From Pelagophyceae sp. CCMP2097 (taxonomy: Eukaryota; Sar; Pelagophyceae), in the NCBI GenBank assembly GCA_026770575.1, contig MU657249.1:81363-105257 (forward strand): 23,895 nt of DNA, in the 5' to 3' direction. Below are positions 9,789 through 18,600 of this stretch, in pieces. The notes beneath the pieces were generated by a model, which searched no databases, was not told the DNA's origin, and saw only the letters and a list, made by a program, of their open reading frames with translations. A program made the translations under genes and the position numbers. Positions within the stretch are counted from its first letter, which is position 1. Every line of letters begins with the position of its first letter.

Positions 9789-10574
9789 GCAGGATTCCTA
9801 TCCTTTTTTGGAACACAGGATGTACGGGTGCCCACGTACAATCGGTCTATTGGGTGAATATCGGATATCGAGCTCTTTCGTGCGTTCGCTACCGGGGGAT
9901 GTCCCCCCGGACCCCCCCTCATCGCCGCTGCGCTTCACCAAAAACGCTTCAAAAGGAACATAAAAAAAAGAAGTTACCGTCAAACAAATTTGTCGACGAC
10001 AGGATTCGAAACTGCGACCCTGTTTTTTTTTGATCACAGGATCGATGGGTACCTACGTACAATCGCTCTATTGTGTGAATATCGGATATCGAGCTCTTTC
10101 GCGCGTTCGCTACCGGGGTATGCCCCCCCCGGACCCCCCCTCTAAACCGTTCGGTCTCTGTGGCTCCTTGTTTGACTCTGCTCGTCCGCGCCATGCTCGT
10201 CCACGACACGCGTCGCGTAAGCTCCCCCCCTCATCGCCGCTGCACTTCACCAAAAACGCTTCAAAAGGAACATAAAAAAAATAAGTTACCGTCAAACAAA
10301 CCTTTGTCGACGACAGGATTCGAAACTGCGACCCTGCGCTTTTTTGGATCACAGGATCCACGGGTACACACGTACAATCGGTCTATTTGGTGAATATCTG
10401 ATATCGAGCTCTTTCGCGCGTTCGCTACAGGGTGGTGCCCCACGACATGCGTCGCGTAAGCTCCCCCCCCCGATCCTCCCTTATCGCCGCTGCGCTTCAC
10501 CAAAAACGCTTCAAAAATAAAATAAAATAAAAAGTTGCCGTCAAACAAATCTTTGTCGACGACAGGATTCGAAA
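9789..10574. repeat. Three tandem repeat units carrying a tRNA T-arm-like box
   Basis: Units run about 9789-9997, 9998-10311 and 10312-10560, with a 14-bp fourth start at 10561-10574. Full units begin GACAGGATTCGAAACTGCGACC, then pass through a T-rich run, ACAGGAT, CGTACAATCG, GAATATCGGATATCGAGCTC, a C-rich run, CTTCACCAAAAACGCTTCAA, an A-rich tract and GTCGAC. On the minus strand the first segment reads GTTTCGAATCC, one base from the B-box consensus of RNA polymerase III promoters. No A box is visible, so these are at most tRNA-derived (SINE-like) remnants. Confidence 0.7.
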
Positions 10575-11729
10575 TGCCGTAATCCTCTGTGAGCAGGCTG
10601 TACCAGCAGTCGACCCGCGTGTCCTTGCAGTAGAACAGTCAGCCCTCCTCGCGCGTCGCGCCGCGCCCGACGTATTTCTTTTTGAACGACGAGACGTGCC
10701 AGCTGTCCGCGGCGATGTGCGCGAGGCGCTTGCCGACCCAGAACTTATTGCTGCACTGCGACTTCGGCGCCGCCTGCGACGCCCACGACGGCGTCGGGAG
10801 GATCTGAAAGCCGTCGGGGACGCTGAACGGGCCGACCGCCGCCTGCAGTTGCGCCGTCAGGTCTTCGTTTTCCTCAAGAAAGTCCGACTCCGCCCCGGAG
10901 TCGACGGGCTCGTCGTCCTCGTCGCACAACGGCAGTCCGTCGCCGGCGCGCTCCCGAGCGTCGCGCACCTTGGCCAAAAGAAGGTCGGATAATCTTATCG
11001 CCTTCGCCTTTTTCTTGCGGCCGGCTTTGCCAAGGTGCTTCGGACAGCGCTTGTACGTCGTCTTCCAGTGCGCCTTAGCCGCCTGGAGGATCCTCTCACA
11101 TCCCTCCACGTCCGTCAACGCCGGGCCGTTTAACGCGATCATCATGAGCGCGTCGACGGTTGACGTGTCCAGGCAGTTGCGCAGCTTCGTCTTGACCATG
11201 GCCATGACCGAAAAGCCCCTCTCGCACGGCACCGACGACATGCAGAGGATGAGGAAGATGGAGAGGAGGACCTTGACGTCGGGGAGCGAAGTGCCAGCGA
11301 GGAGCTCGGCATACGCGTCGTCCTCGGAGTCGGGAGTTGGGTGAACGACACAAAAAGATTCCTGGAGGTCAACGCGAGGCCCTTCTTCCAAATCTTCCAC
11401 CGCAGCACCGCGAAAGCCAGCTGCTTCGCTGTGGCTTCTTTGTAGGCCGCAAAGTTCTTCACAGGGCCACGGTTTCGCTCGAATTCCTCCCCAGTGTCCA
11501 CGACTTTGACCTTGAACCACATGATCGGACGCAGATTACTGGCGCCGTTGGGTGCCGGCCAATACTCGTCTTTGAGAACCTTGATGTCCTTTCCGAGCAC
11601 GGGCTCGAAATCGACCTCTGACATGGCATCATCGTCTTCGTCCGCGGGGCGGCCAGCTTTCACCGGCGAGACTAGGATCGCGCCCTCGCCGGAGGCGCCT
11701 CTCTGCCGCCTGGTACGGTGCCCCTCCAT
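10575..11729 (-). pseudogene. hAT-type transposase, C-terminal part, frameshifted
   Basis: The minus-strand frame ending at 10639 contains LLSIFLILCMSSVPCERGFS followed by a VKTKLRNCLDT stretch, the C-terminal dimerisation region of hAT transposases (ZNF862-like group, with ERGFS and KTKLRN). The N-terminal part (from ATG 11729, including YWPAPNGASNLRPIMWFKVK) is in another frame. The two overlap between about 11300 and 11410, so a frameshift or an undetected intron separates them. After the TGA at 10641-10639 the frame continues with coding-like residues (LFYCKDTRVDCWYSLLTEDYG) up to the repeat at 10574, suggesting that the stop is also a mutation. The N-terminal zinc finger and most of the catalytic core are missing. 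It is a dead, partial copy whose downstream end abuts the repeat array. Confidence 0.7.
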
Positions 11730-12678
11730 CAGGGCGCCCAGCTTGCCAGGCCTCTCAAAGGCTCTCTCGAGATCTCGGAGAGCGACCGTGACAGTACTCG
11801 GAATCGACCTTGCACTTTGGCTTACTTAATGGAATGACGAATTCAGTTAAATCCAACCTTACTGCCAAATTAAAAGTCGATAAAGGCGCCAAGGACAGGT
11901 CGTACAACTGCACCGTGCCCCATCGCGACTGTCCAAGTTGTACGACCTTTCCTTGCTTCCTTTAGTGGTTTTTGATTTTTCGCGGTTTGGGAAGTTTCTT
12001 CTTCGAGCGCTGGTCTCCGAGGCAGCAACTAGTACGACTGGAGGGGGCGGCAAGAACGCACGCGCTAAAATAGTTAATTTGGCGATTTCTGTTAGGCGAC
12101 AGTGCATATATGGTTGATCGTGTACCCCGAGCCCCGCGGTCCTCCTGGCGGCCGTTTGAAGCGGTGGGCCCACGCGCCTCTGTCTCCTCTAACGATGCAT
12201 CTAAGTAGTTCCGTGGCATCGCCCGCCGTTGGCCCGTCGGGCGCCATCTAGATTCGCACAAAAGAGCGCGGTGCCGCGGTTCGCGCTCGTTTGCCGTCAG
12301 AGCCGCCGTTCTACGGTCGCGGGCGGGTTCGCAGGGTCCCAGTACCCTATCCCGCGCGGGGAGAGGGCGTGAAAGAGACTGTTGGCTCACTCGCTCTCTT
12401 GGCAAATTGTGCTCAGAGACGTCAGTCCACTCAGAGCGACGGCCCTGCGCCGCTCGTGGCAGCATTCTGTCGCAGGCGACTATAGCGGATGCTGGCACTA
12501 CCGAGGTTGAAGGTCGCGGCGATTTGAGCTTCGATTCGTCGAAACTTGGAGCTCACGGCTCAAGACGGCACGACTCTGACGGACGCGCATCTATGTGCAA
12601 AGGGCCCATACGCACAAACGGGCGTCTGTTAGTACTCAAGTACGTGCAGGCTTCGGTCGCAAGCTCGCCCCAGGGCTC
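11730..12678. other. Spacer between transposase remnant and hypothetical gene
   Basis: The only clear structure is the 19-bp inverted repeat described separately at 11891-11954. The minus frame stays open a little upstream of 11729 and could be more of the transposase. Other open frames show no family resemblance. Confidence 0.4.
11891..11954. repeat. 19-bp inverted repeat (hairpin) with a 26-nt loop
   Basis: 11891-11909 (AAGGACAGGTCGTACAACT) is the reverse complement of 11936-11954 except for one base. It is the strongest simple hairpin in this part of the window and lies upstream of the transposase remnant. It could be a terminal or subterminal element repeat or an RNA hairpin. Confidence 0.8.
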
Positions 12679-13490
12679 TCAGTTTTCGGTGGTGGCTGGC
12701 GATGTGCTGCGTCGCGTGACTGCGGCTTTGAGCTTTGGTTTGTGGGCGGTCGTGTACGCCGTGCGGTGCGTGTGGTTGATCATTGCGATGATGCACGTCT
12801 TCTGCTTGGGCTGGAGGCGTTGGCCCAGCGTGAGGATCTTGCCGTCGAATTTGAGTTGGCACTCGGAATCATTCGAGAAGATTTTCGCGGCAAAGGCGAC
12901 GGCGGCAGCGGGGACGTTGATCGGCACGAAGCGGCCCTCGTCCATGCACTTGGCGATCGACTTGGCGTCATCGTGCGTGAGACCAAACGCCGGCCGCCCG
13001 AGGCGCGCGCAGAGGAGCGAGCACGTCACCAAGAGCCGCTCCATGAGAGGCGCATCCTCGTCCATCTTGACCCAGACCTAGACCAAACAAGGTTGACAGG
13101 CGCCACGGGTATCGAATCTCAGCATGAGAGGAGACCCGAGGTCTGACCTTTTAAAAGTCGACTCCCTCGAGCGCCGCGCTGTCTCGTCCGGCCCCAAGCC
13201 CGTACGGAAACGCCAGAGGTCCGTGGAAGAGGTACGTGCTCGCATAGGTCGTCGTGTACTTCCCCGTTTGGCGCCACAGTGCGCCGAACCAGGGCTCGAC
13301 GAGGTCCTGGACGTCGACGAAAAGCTGTTCCTCGATTCGCACGAAGTAGAAGCGGTCCGCTCCTCCAGGAGCGGGCGCCGACGCGTCGCTGTACGCGCCG
13401 AAGATGAGCCCCCCCCACGACGCGACCGCTTGGTTCCCCTCGGCCATCAAGATGACCGTCCCGGGATCACTGTTCGCCGAAAAGCCCCGC
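12679..13490 (-). CDS. Hypothetical protein, tentative two-exon model (incomplete)
   Basis: I do not recognise this gene. Two minus-strand frames look coding. Exon A, 13490-13163, includes VILMAEGNQAVASWGGLIFG and RIEEQLFVDVQDLVEPWFGAL; exon B, 13077-12679, includes DAPLMERLLVTCSLLCARLG and FVPINVPAAAVAFAAKIF. They join in phase 0 with a GT donor after GGA (13163) and a TCTAG acceptor before 13077. The donor (GTCGAC) is weak. Exon A starts after an AAATAG acceptor-like site, so the N terminus is unknown; any upstream exon would run antisense to MsrB. The last 30 residues of exon B look poor in coding character. Exon A faintly resembles a TLDc domain around GGLIFGAYSDA, but too weakly to name it. 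A decayed gene is equally possible. Confidence 0.35.
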
Positions 13491-13519
13491 CTATTTAGGC
13501 TTTAATTAAAACCCCTTAA

Positions 13520-13541
13520 CCGCTTCGCGTTTTCAGAAGGG
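13520..13541 (+). promoter_or_regulatory. 22-bp motif upstream of MsrB, shared with the CDC48 gene
   Basis: The motif begins CCGCTTCGCG and ends CAGAAGGG and lies 79 bp before the MsrB start codon. It matches the motif upstream of the CDC48 gene over all 22 positions, in the same orientation relative to the gene. An AT-rich stretch (TTTAATTAAAACC) lies just upstream of it. Confidence 0.5.
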
Positions 13542-13620
13542 CCTGTAGCAGGCTGAGGCTGAGGCTGTAAGGAAGCTCGAAGGTGCCCTTTACCCGACTC
13601 GGAGTCGTCTTGCGAACGAG

Positions 13621-14349
13621 ATGCTGATGCTACGGTTCGGCTTCTTCGGCGGCCTCTTGGCCCAGGCCTCTATGGGGCTCACGCTCGGCGGCGGGCGGCC
13701 GGCACAATGCCGCCGCGCTGTCGGCGGCAGTGGCGCCGACGGCGCCGACGGCGCCGAGGCCGGCGCCGAGGCCGACGTCGACGCCGGCGGCGAGGGCTAC
13801 CTCTCGCCTAAGTCACCGCTCGCCGGCTTCATCCTCAAGGGCGGTGGCACGGAACCTGCATGGACGCACCGATCAGCGTTCAACACACTCGGAAAACGGA
13901 AGCGTGTAACGGTCGGAAACCCGGCGACGAAAGAGGCCACTCCCGCTCCCTCGACGGTCCCAGCGCGGCCCTCGGCGGATCCTCGACGGACGGCCCTCGA
14001 AGGCGCCTGCGTGGTCCTCGCGAGCCCCCCTCGGACGGACGCGTGCAGGTCAGACCTCAACGGCGAGAGGGCTGCGGGCGTCTACGTCTGCGCGGGTTGC
14101 TTGACCCCGCTCTTCGCATCAGAGACCAAGTTCGACTCTGGCACCGGCTGGCCCTCGTTTTGGGCCCCTGCGTCGGTCGAGGCTGTGACCGTCGGCGGTG
14201 GGCTTCTGAGCATGGTCTTCGGCCGCGAGTGCACCTGTAAAAGCTGCGGGGGTCATCTCGGACACCGCTTCGACGACGGTCCGCGGCAAAAGACGGGCAA
14301 GCGCTTCTGCATCAACGGCGCCGCCCTGCGCTTCAAGGGCGCCGCGTAA
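13621..14349 (+). CDS. Peptide-methionine (R)-S-oxide reductase with targeting-type N terminus
   Basis: MsrB reduces the R form of methionine sulfoxide in proteins. The 242-residue product has the family signatures in order: zinc cysteines C147/C150 (VCAGC) and C196/C199 (CKSC), the ETKFDSGTGWPSFWAP substrate-binding block (158-173), GGHLGHRFDDGP (200-211) and the catalytic cysteine C220 in RFCINGAAL. The catalytic domain begins near residue 115. The N terminus (MLMLRFGFFGGLLAQASMGL) is hydrophobic like a signal peptide. It is followed by an Ala/Gly/Asp-rich stretch written in repeated GGCGCCGA codons (39-58), so targeting to an organelle or the secretory route is likely but the compartment is unknown. 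No intron is needed. ATG 13621 was chosen because it opens the hydrophobic segment; 13627 would serve as well. It converges on the eIF2B alpha gene, 21 bp between stop codons. Confidence 0.88.
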   Translation: MLMLRFGFFGGLLAQASMGLTLGGGRPAQCRRAVGGSGADGADGAEAGAEADVDAGGEGYLSPKSPLAGFILKGGGTEPAWTHRSAFNTLGKRKRVTVGNPATKEATPAPSTVPARPSADPRRTALEGACVVLASPPRTDACRSDLNGERAAGVYVCAGCLTPLFASETKFDSGTGWPSFWAPASVEAVTVGGGLLSMVFGRECTCKSCGGHLGHRFDDGPRQKTGKRFCINGAALRFKGAA

Positions 14350-14368
14350 TTTGGGCGCCGCGTAATTT
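14337..14368. repeat. Perfect 16-bp tandem duplication across the MsrB stop codon
   Basis: GGGCGCCGCGTAATTT is present twice without a gap, at 14337-14352 and 14353-14368. The first copy contains the TAA stop of MsrB; the second lies between the two convergent stop codons. It looks recent because the copies are identical. Confidence 0.9.
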
Positions 14369-14370
14369 AC

Positions 14371-15699
14371 TCATTGATAGAGGCGGATGAGTTCGTCTGA
14401 CACGGCGGCGGGCGTGAGCACTCCAATGTCCGTGAAGAGCAAAGTGATGTACCCCGGCGGCGTGTAGTCGCAGGCCGGCGACTGGGCGCCCACGCCCGGC
14501 GGCATGGCGCCGCCGGGCGCCTCCAACGTCTCCGAGGACGAGTGCGTGTCTGGGAGGTCTTTCTGGTCCAGGGGGAAGAGGCGCGCGAACTTGAAGCTTT
14601 CGGCGGCGACGTAGAGCGGCTTGTGAAAGGCCTTGGCGCAGCAGGCGACGCCGAGCGTGCCAATCTTGTTGATGATGCCCCCGTTTTCCATGACCCCCTC
14701 GGCGCCTAGACACATGGCATCTTTCCTGGTCGAGCCTCGGGGGCCGTTTCCACGCACCGACGATGACGCAGTCGACGGATTCCATCTTGTGCGCGACCGT
14801 GGCGTCCGCGATAATCGTCACCGGGATACCCGCCTTTGCAAGCTCGGTCGCGCAGACGTAGCCCGCGCAGGACGGCCGGCCCTCGGGCACCAGCACGCTA
14901 AAGTCGCGGCCCGCCGCCGCGGCCTTTTGCAGCAGCGCGGTGACCACCCGAGACCGCCCGTGCACGAGCACCACGGCAGAGTCGCGCACAAACGGGTGCC
15001 CCAGCGCCTAGGCGCCGGGGGGGGGGGGTTCCTTTGATGACGAGGGACGCCCCTCGCGGGGCCTCGAATTTTTGGAGTCTGTCGAACGCATTGCTCACGC
15101 ACCGCGATGCGCTCCCTCGAGCTTACGCTTTGCGACGCAAAGTTTTCCCCGCGCGCCAAGAGCTGCTCCTTGCACAGGTCAAAGTCGGAAAACTCGAGAA
15201 AGGTCCGTGTCACGTGCCGCAGGAAGAGCTCCGAGCCTGCGGCGCGGTCGAACCGATCCGGAAGGGGCGGGGCCGCACCAGAGGCGAGGGAGATGGACGT
15301 GCGGCCGTGGAGGGCCTTTGGATTACCCGTGCAGAACCGCAGCAAGTCGTCGCGCGCGTTGCGCAGCTCGTCGTCGAGGCCTACGCACGAGCGTGCGGCG
15401 GTGCGTGCGTCTCTGCTCGGGCGCCGTCGCACCGTGCATCGTGGCCGCCCGGGACCGCTTGATGACACCCACGAGGACCTCAATCGCCTAAAGACCGCTC
15501 GAGCCCGACACTCCATCCCCTCCGGCGCCGAGCGCACCGCGACGGGCAACGCAACTTCGTCCCTAGCGTCCGAGGTTTCAAGAGTCGCTATAGCGGCCCT
15601 CTTACGCCTCGCAGGCACGCACGACTCGAGGAGCTGCTCGAACTGGTCGACGAGCTTCTGGTCCACGGCCGCAACCGTCGCCTGCGCGTGCTTGGGCAT
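14371..15699 (-). CDS. Translation initiation factor eIF2B subunit alpha (six exons)
   Basis: eIF2B alpha is a regulatory subunit of the cytosolic nucleotide exchange factor for eIF2 and takes part in sensing phosphorylated eIF2 alpha. Exons in transcription order: 15699-15623, 15562-15538 (a 25-nt microexon), 15487-15433, 15380-15103, 15007-14758, 14705-14371. Introns are 60, 50, 52, 95 and 52 nt; all begin GTGCG and end TAG. Frames join without a break to give 339 residues, slightly longer than animal homologues. Family blocks appear in the right order: [40 protein letters not shown], then HGRSRVV, and [17 protein letters not shown] (229-245), [15 protein letters not shown] and [20 protein letters not shown]. 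The start ATG has A at -3. Without the microexon the N-terminal helices would not connect in frame. I am very sure of the family; the microexon rests on frame and alignment only. Confidence 0.92.
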
Positions 15700-15803
15700 C
15701 GTTCCCTCGTTGAATTTTATGGTCCGTCCGATTCTCGCCAAACGGAGGCAGAGCCGAGGATTACTTTGAACAACCTTTTATCCCCGGCCCCCCTTAGGAT
15801 TCC

Positions 15804-15964
15804 TATTACAAGAGCGCGCCGGAGGCACACGGAGGACCCGACTTCGAGCGAAGGATACAGACAAATCCCATTGCAATGCCCACGTAAATAATTAAAATTA
15901 TTTAACTAATCGCTGAACCTTCAAATCCTCCTTATTTTTATTTATTTTTATTTCTTATTGAGCT
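15804..15964 (+). repeat. Dispersed repeat A, copy 1
   Basis: It begins TATTACAAGAGCGCGCCGGA and ends TTCTTATTGAGCT after a very AT-rich second half (AAATAATTAAAATTATTTAAC). It matches 16597-16751 nearly throughout, with a short insertion near 15840. This copy is not followed by the T-run and T-arm-like box that follow copy 2. Confidence 0.85.
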
Positions 15965-16066
15965 AGGGGGCGAAAGCGAGGCTTTTAAAGAAAAAAAGCT
16001 ACAATTGTAAAGGGACCTTGCATTTGACGTTAAATCGGCGGAGGTCATTGACTGAGCCGGGTTCGC

Positions 16067-16151
16067 GATTTGCGACATCTCCAATATTTGGGGAGGAGGT
16101 GTTGGGCCAGGCCCAGCGGCTTATGGCCCAATCTTGAAGATGTCGCAAATC
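16067..16151. repeat. Long two-stem hairpin
   Basis: GATTTGCGACATCT (16067-16080) pairs perfectly with AGATGTCGCAAATC (16138-16151). Inside, TTGGGCC (16102-16108) pairs with GGCCCAA (16125-16131). The nested stems would give an extended hairpin of about 85 nt, similar in size to a small-RNA precursor or a foldback element. Confidence 0.75.
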
Positions 16152-16596
16152 TATCGGACCCACAGTTTCCTTTTCAGTGGATTTTGGGGGGATTCGAAAA
16201 TTTTATAGAGCGCTTCTGAACATTTGGACTGCATATTCGTGGATGTCAGAGGAAGTTGAGAGTTCAACGTTTCCGCAAGAACTTAGAATTATTTTTTTGC
16301 GAAAAATACGAAATTGTTCGCCGAGTTCGTCGTCGGAAGCTGATACCAAACGTCTAGGGGTGGGACGACGGCATGCTGCTGGCCGTACCGTCCGTGCAGC
16401 TGCCCGCGCCGCACCGTGGCCCGAAAAGGCCCCCTTGCCAGAATGATAATAGTATGAGAAAAAAATGCCATCTTTGTGCACTCGCCGCGCGATGAGTTTA
16501 CGGCCAATGACGATGAAAATTGGCTTGTGGGTTCTCTCTCGGCGAGCTCTTCCGGCATGCCGAATCTTGGCGCCAACGGCGACCTTTTTATTTATT

Positions 16597-16751
16597 TATT
16601 ACAAGAGCGCGCCGGAGGCACACGGAGGACCCGAAGGATACAGCCAAATCCCATTGCAATGCCCATGTAAATAATTAAAATTATTTAACTAATCGCTGAA
16701 CCTTCAAATCCTCCTTATCTTTATTTTTATTTTTGTATTTCTTATTGAGCT
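16597..16751 (+). repeat. Dispersed repeat A, copy 2
   Basis: This is the second copy of the element at 15804-15964. It continues directly into a T-run and repeat family B, which may therefore be the rest of the same composite element. Confidence 0.85.
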
Positions 16752-17095
16752 TTTTTTTTTTGCGGCCGACCAGATTCGAACCTGTGACCAAAAACTTCTT
16801 CTATGATGATTCCAATGAGGCTCCTGCTCGACCTCAACTCCCAATTTTAGCAATCGCATCAACCACCAATCGCTAAATCGGCCGAGTTGCTGCCCTTTTC
16901 TTCCCAAAGGTGGAACCTCACGGATCTACCCTGGGACGGACAGACGGACGGACAGACAGAAGGACATACGGACAGACAAAATTGCCCCTGGTAATCCTTC
17001 AATCAAAGGACCCGAAGGGCCCTTGCCGTAAACTGACGTTGATTAAACGGCAAGGACCCTTCGGGTCCTCAACAACTTCCAGTTTCGCCCCCTAA
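16752..17095 (+). repeat. Repeat family B, uninterrupted copy, with T-arm-like start and terminal hairpin
   Basis: The unit begins with a T-run and GCGGCCGACCAGATTCGAACC, which on the minus strand is a T-arm-like GGTTCGAATC followed by GCA and an A-run, as in tRNA-derived SINEs. It passes through TTCTATGATGATTCCAATGA, GGCCGAGTTGCTGCCC and a GACGGACAGAC-rich microsatellite (16933-16978). It ends with a 22-bp stem: 17008-17029 pairs with 17047-17068 with one G:T. The second copy is split by a 1147-bp insertion. Confidence 0.8.
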
Positions 17096-17175
17096 TTGAG
17101 CTATTTCTTTTTTGTTTTTTTTGCGGGCGACCAGATTCGAACCAGGTCCTGTGACCAAAAACTTCTTCTATGATG
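17096..17175 (+). repeat. Repeat family B, second copy, left fragment
   Basis: It matches the start of the copy at 16752, including GCGACCAGATTCGAACC and AACTTCTTCTATGATG, with a roughly 10-bp insertion after GAACC. It stops at the TATGATG that precedes the inserted element and resumes at 18323. Confidence 0.8.
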
Positions 17176-18322
17176 TAGGCTGCCACAACTGATCCGTTGA
17201 ACGGATCATTTTGTGGTGTGTGTTTACGAAAAGGTTGATCTTGGTCTCCCCCTGAAAAGGGCACTTTTTTGAATGCGCGTGGCGCGCCGCGCATGCGCGT
17301 CCCATAGACCTGTTGAGCGGCGCCATGGGCGACCTGAAGGGGATGGGAGGGCCCAGCGCGCAAACGAACGGCGCGGAGACCGCGCGACTCGAAAAAGGAG
17401 CCTGAGGAGGTCGGGACCGCTGCGCTCCCGGCGCTGTTTGCGACAACGACCGCGCCGCTGCGGTCGCCCTCGGGGCCGGCCGCGACACCCGCCTCGGCGT
17501 CGTCTCGCCCGTCATCAGCGCTCGCTACTGGGGGCTGCCTGAGTCGTTTGCGGTGAAGCTAGCTTGTCCTTACGGAAGGGGCAAACCGAGAGGAATTTCT
17601 GTGTAGAATGTCAATAAAAGGGCTTTTTGGATTTAATAAATTCCTAAAAAGACACGCGATGGGAAGTGATGGGAAGTCCGCAGATATGGCGGGGTTCAAT
17701 TCAACGCACGAAGGAAGACGTATCTGACCCAGAACTGTCCAAGTCCAGGCACTTTTTATCACTCGCCAAAATATCATCTGTGTTGGCCAGGTTAGGGCCG
17801 ATAGAGGCGCGCAGATCGAAACCACTTTTGCAGCCCCATCCATGGGGACCATGACCGCGCGTGGCCAAGTTCCTAGATGATTCCGGATTGAGGGGAAGGA
17901 GAACGAGCGTGTCTAAAATTGACTGTTTTTGTATGGAGTCCCATTTGCAAACGCGTCGTGGGAAGTCCACAATTCCGGCGCGGATCGACGCAACACATGG
18001 TGGGCGACCGCTCTGCCGTAGAATTGTGGACTTCCCGGGCAGGAATGCAAAGTTCTCACGCTGCCAAGCAACAATTTTTGCCGACCCAATGTATTCGATA
18101 GAGGCGCGCGCTTCGAAAACCCTTGTGCAGGCCCATCAAGGAGGACCCCAACCGCACGTGGCCAAAGTCCTAGCCGATTCTGACGGCAGCGCGAGGAGCG
18201 CGGACGTGCCCAATGTGGACTGTTCCGGGACCCGCAAGAAGAAAGGAGAGAGAGAAGGGGAGAGTAAAAACGTAAACACACACCACTTTCGGTCCGTTCA
18301 ACGGATCGGTTGTGGCAGCCTA
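17176..18322 (+). mobile_element. 1147-bp non-autonomous DNA element with long TIRs and 7-bp target duplication
   Basis: The left end 17176-17228 (TAGGCTGCCACAAC... to GTGTTTACG) is the inverted complement of the right end 18271-18322, with a handful of mismatches. Each TIR contains an internal palindrome, GATCCGTTGAACGGATC or a variant. TATGATG flanks both sides (17169-17175 and 18323-18329) and is single in the uninterrupted family B copy, so the insertion is precise. Inside, two diverged tandem blocks of about 300 bp (from 17661 and from 17959) share GGGAAGTCC, GATAGAGGCGCGC and CGTGGCCAA. A GC-rich segment at 17273-17560 differs in composition and may be a captured host fragment. No transposase is encoded. 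Confidence 0.85.
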
Positions 18323-18575
18323 TATGATGATTCCAATGAGGCTCCTGCTCGACCTCCACTCCCAATTTTAGCAATCGCATCAACCACCAACCGCTGAATC
18401 GGCCGAGTTGCTGCCCTTTTCTTCCCAAAGGTGGAACCTCACGGATTTACCCGGGGACAGACGGAAGGACAGAAGGACGGACAGACAAAATTGCCCCCGG
18501 TAAATCCTTCAATCAAAGGACCCGAAGGGCCCTTGCCGTAAACTGACGTCGGCAAAGGACCCTTCGGGTCCTCAA
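18323..18575 (+). repeat. Repeat family B, second copy, right fragment
   Basis: It resumes at the second TATGATG and matches 16809-17070, including GGCTCCTGCTCGACC, the GGACAGA microsatellite and the closing hairpin with GGACCC/GGGTCC arms. The hairpin loop is shorter here than in the first copy. Confidence 0.85.
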
Positions 18576-18600
18576 AAATTGATTTAATCCGAATTATCGT

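Noticed and set aside
11962..12498. 178-residue minus-strand frame as a gene
   Set aside because: No domain, arginine-rich shadow-like composition and no splice pattern linking it to neighbours.
13163..13490. Firm TLDc-domain assignment for the hypothetical exon
   Set aside because: Only a short GGLIFGAYSDA-like segment is suggestive; the rest does not follow the family pattern.
16750..16840. A functional tRNA gene at the TTCGAAT boxes (16770, 17130, 10000, 10320)
   Set aside because: Only a T-arm-like segment is present; no matching acceptor stem, anticodon arm or A box could be fitted.
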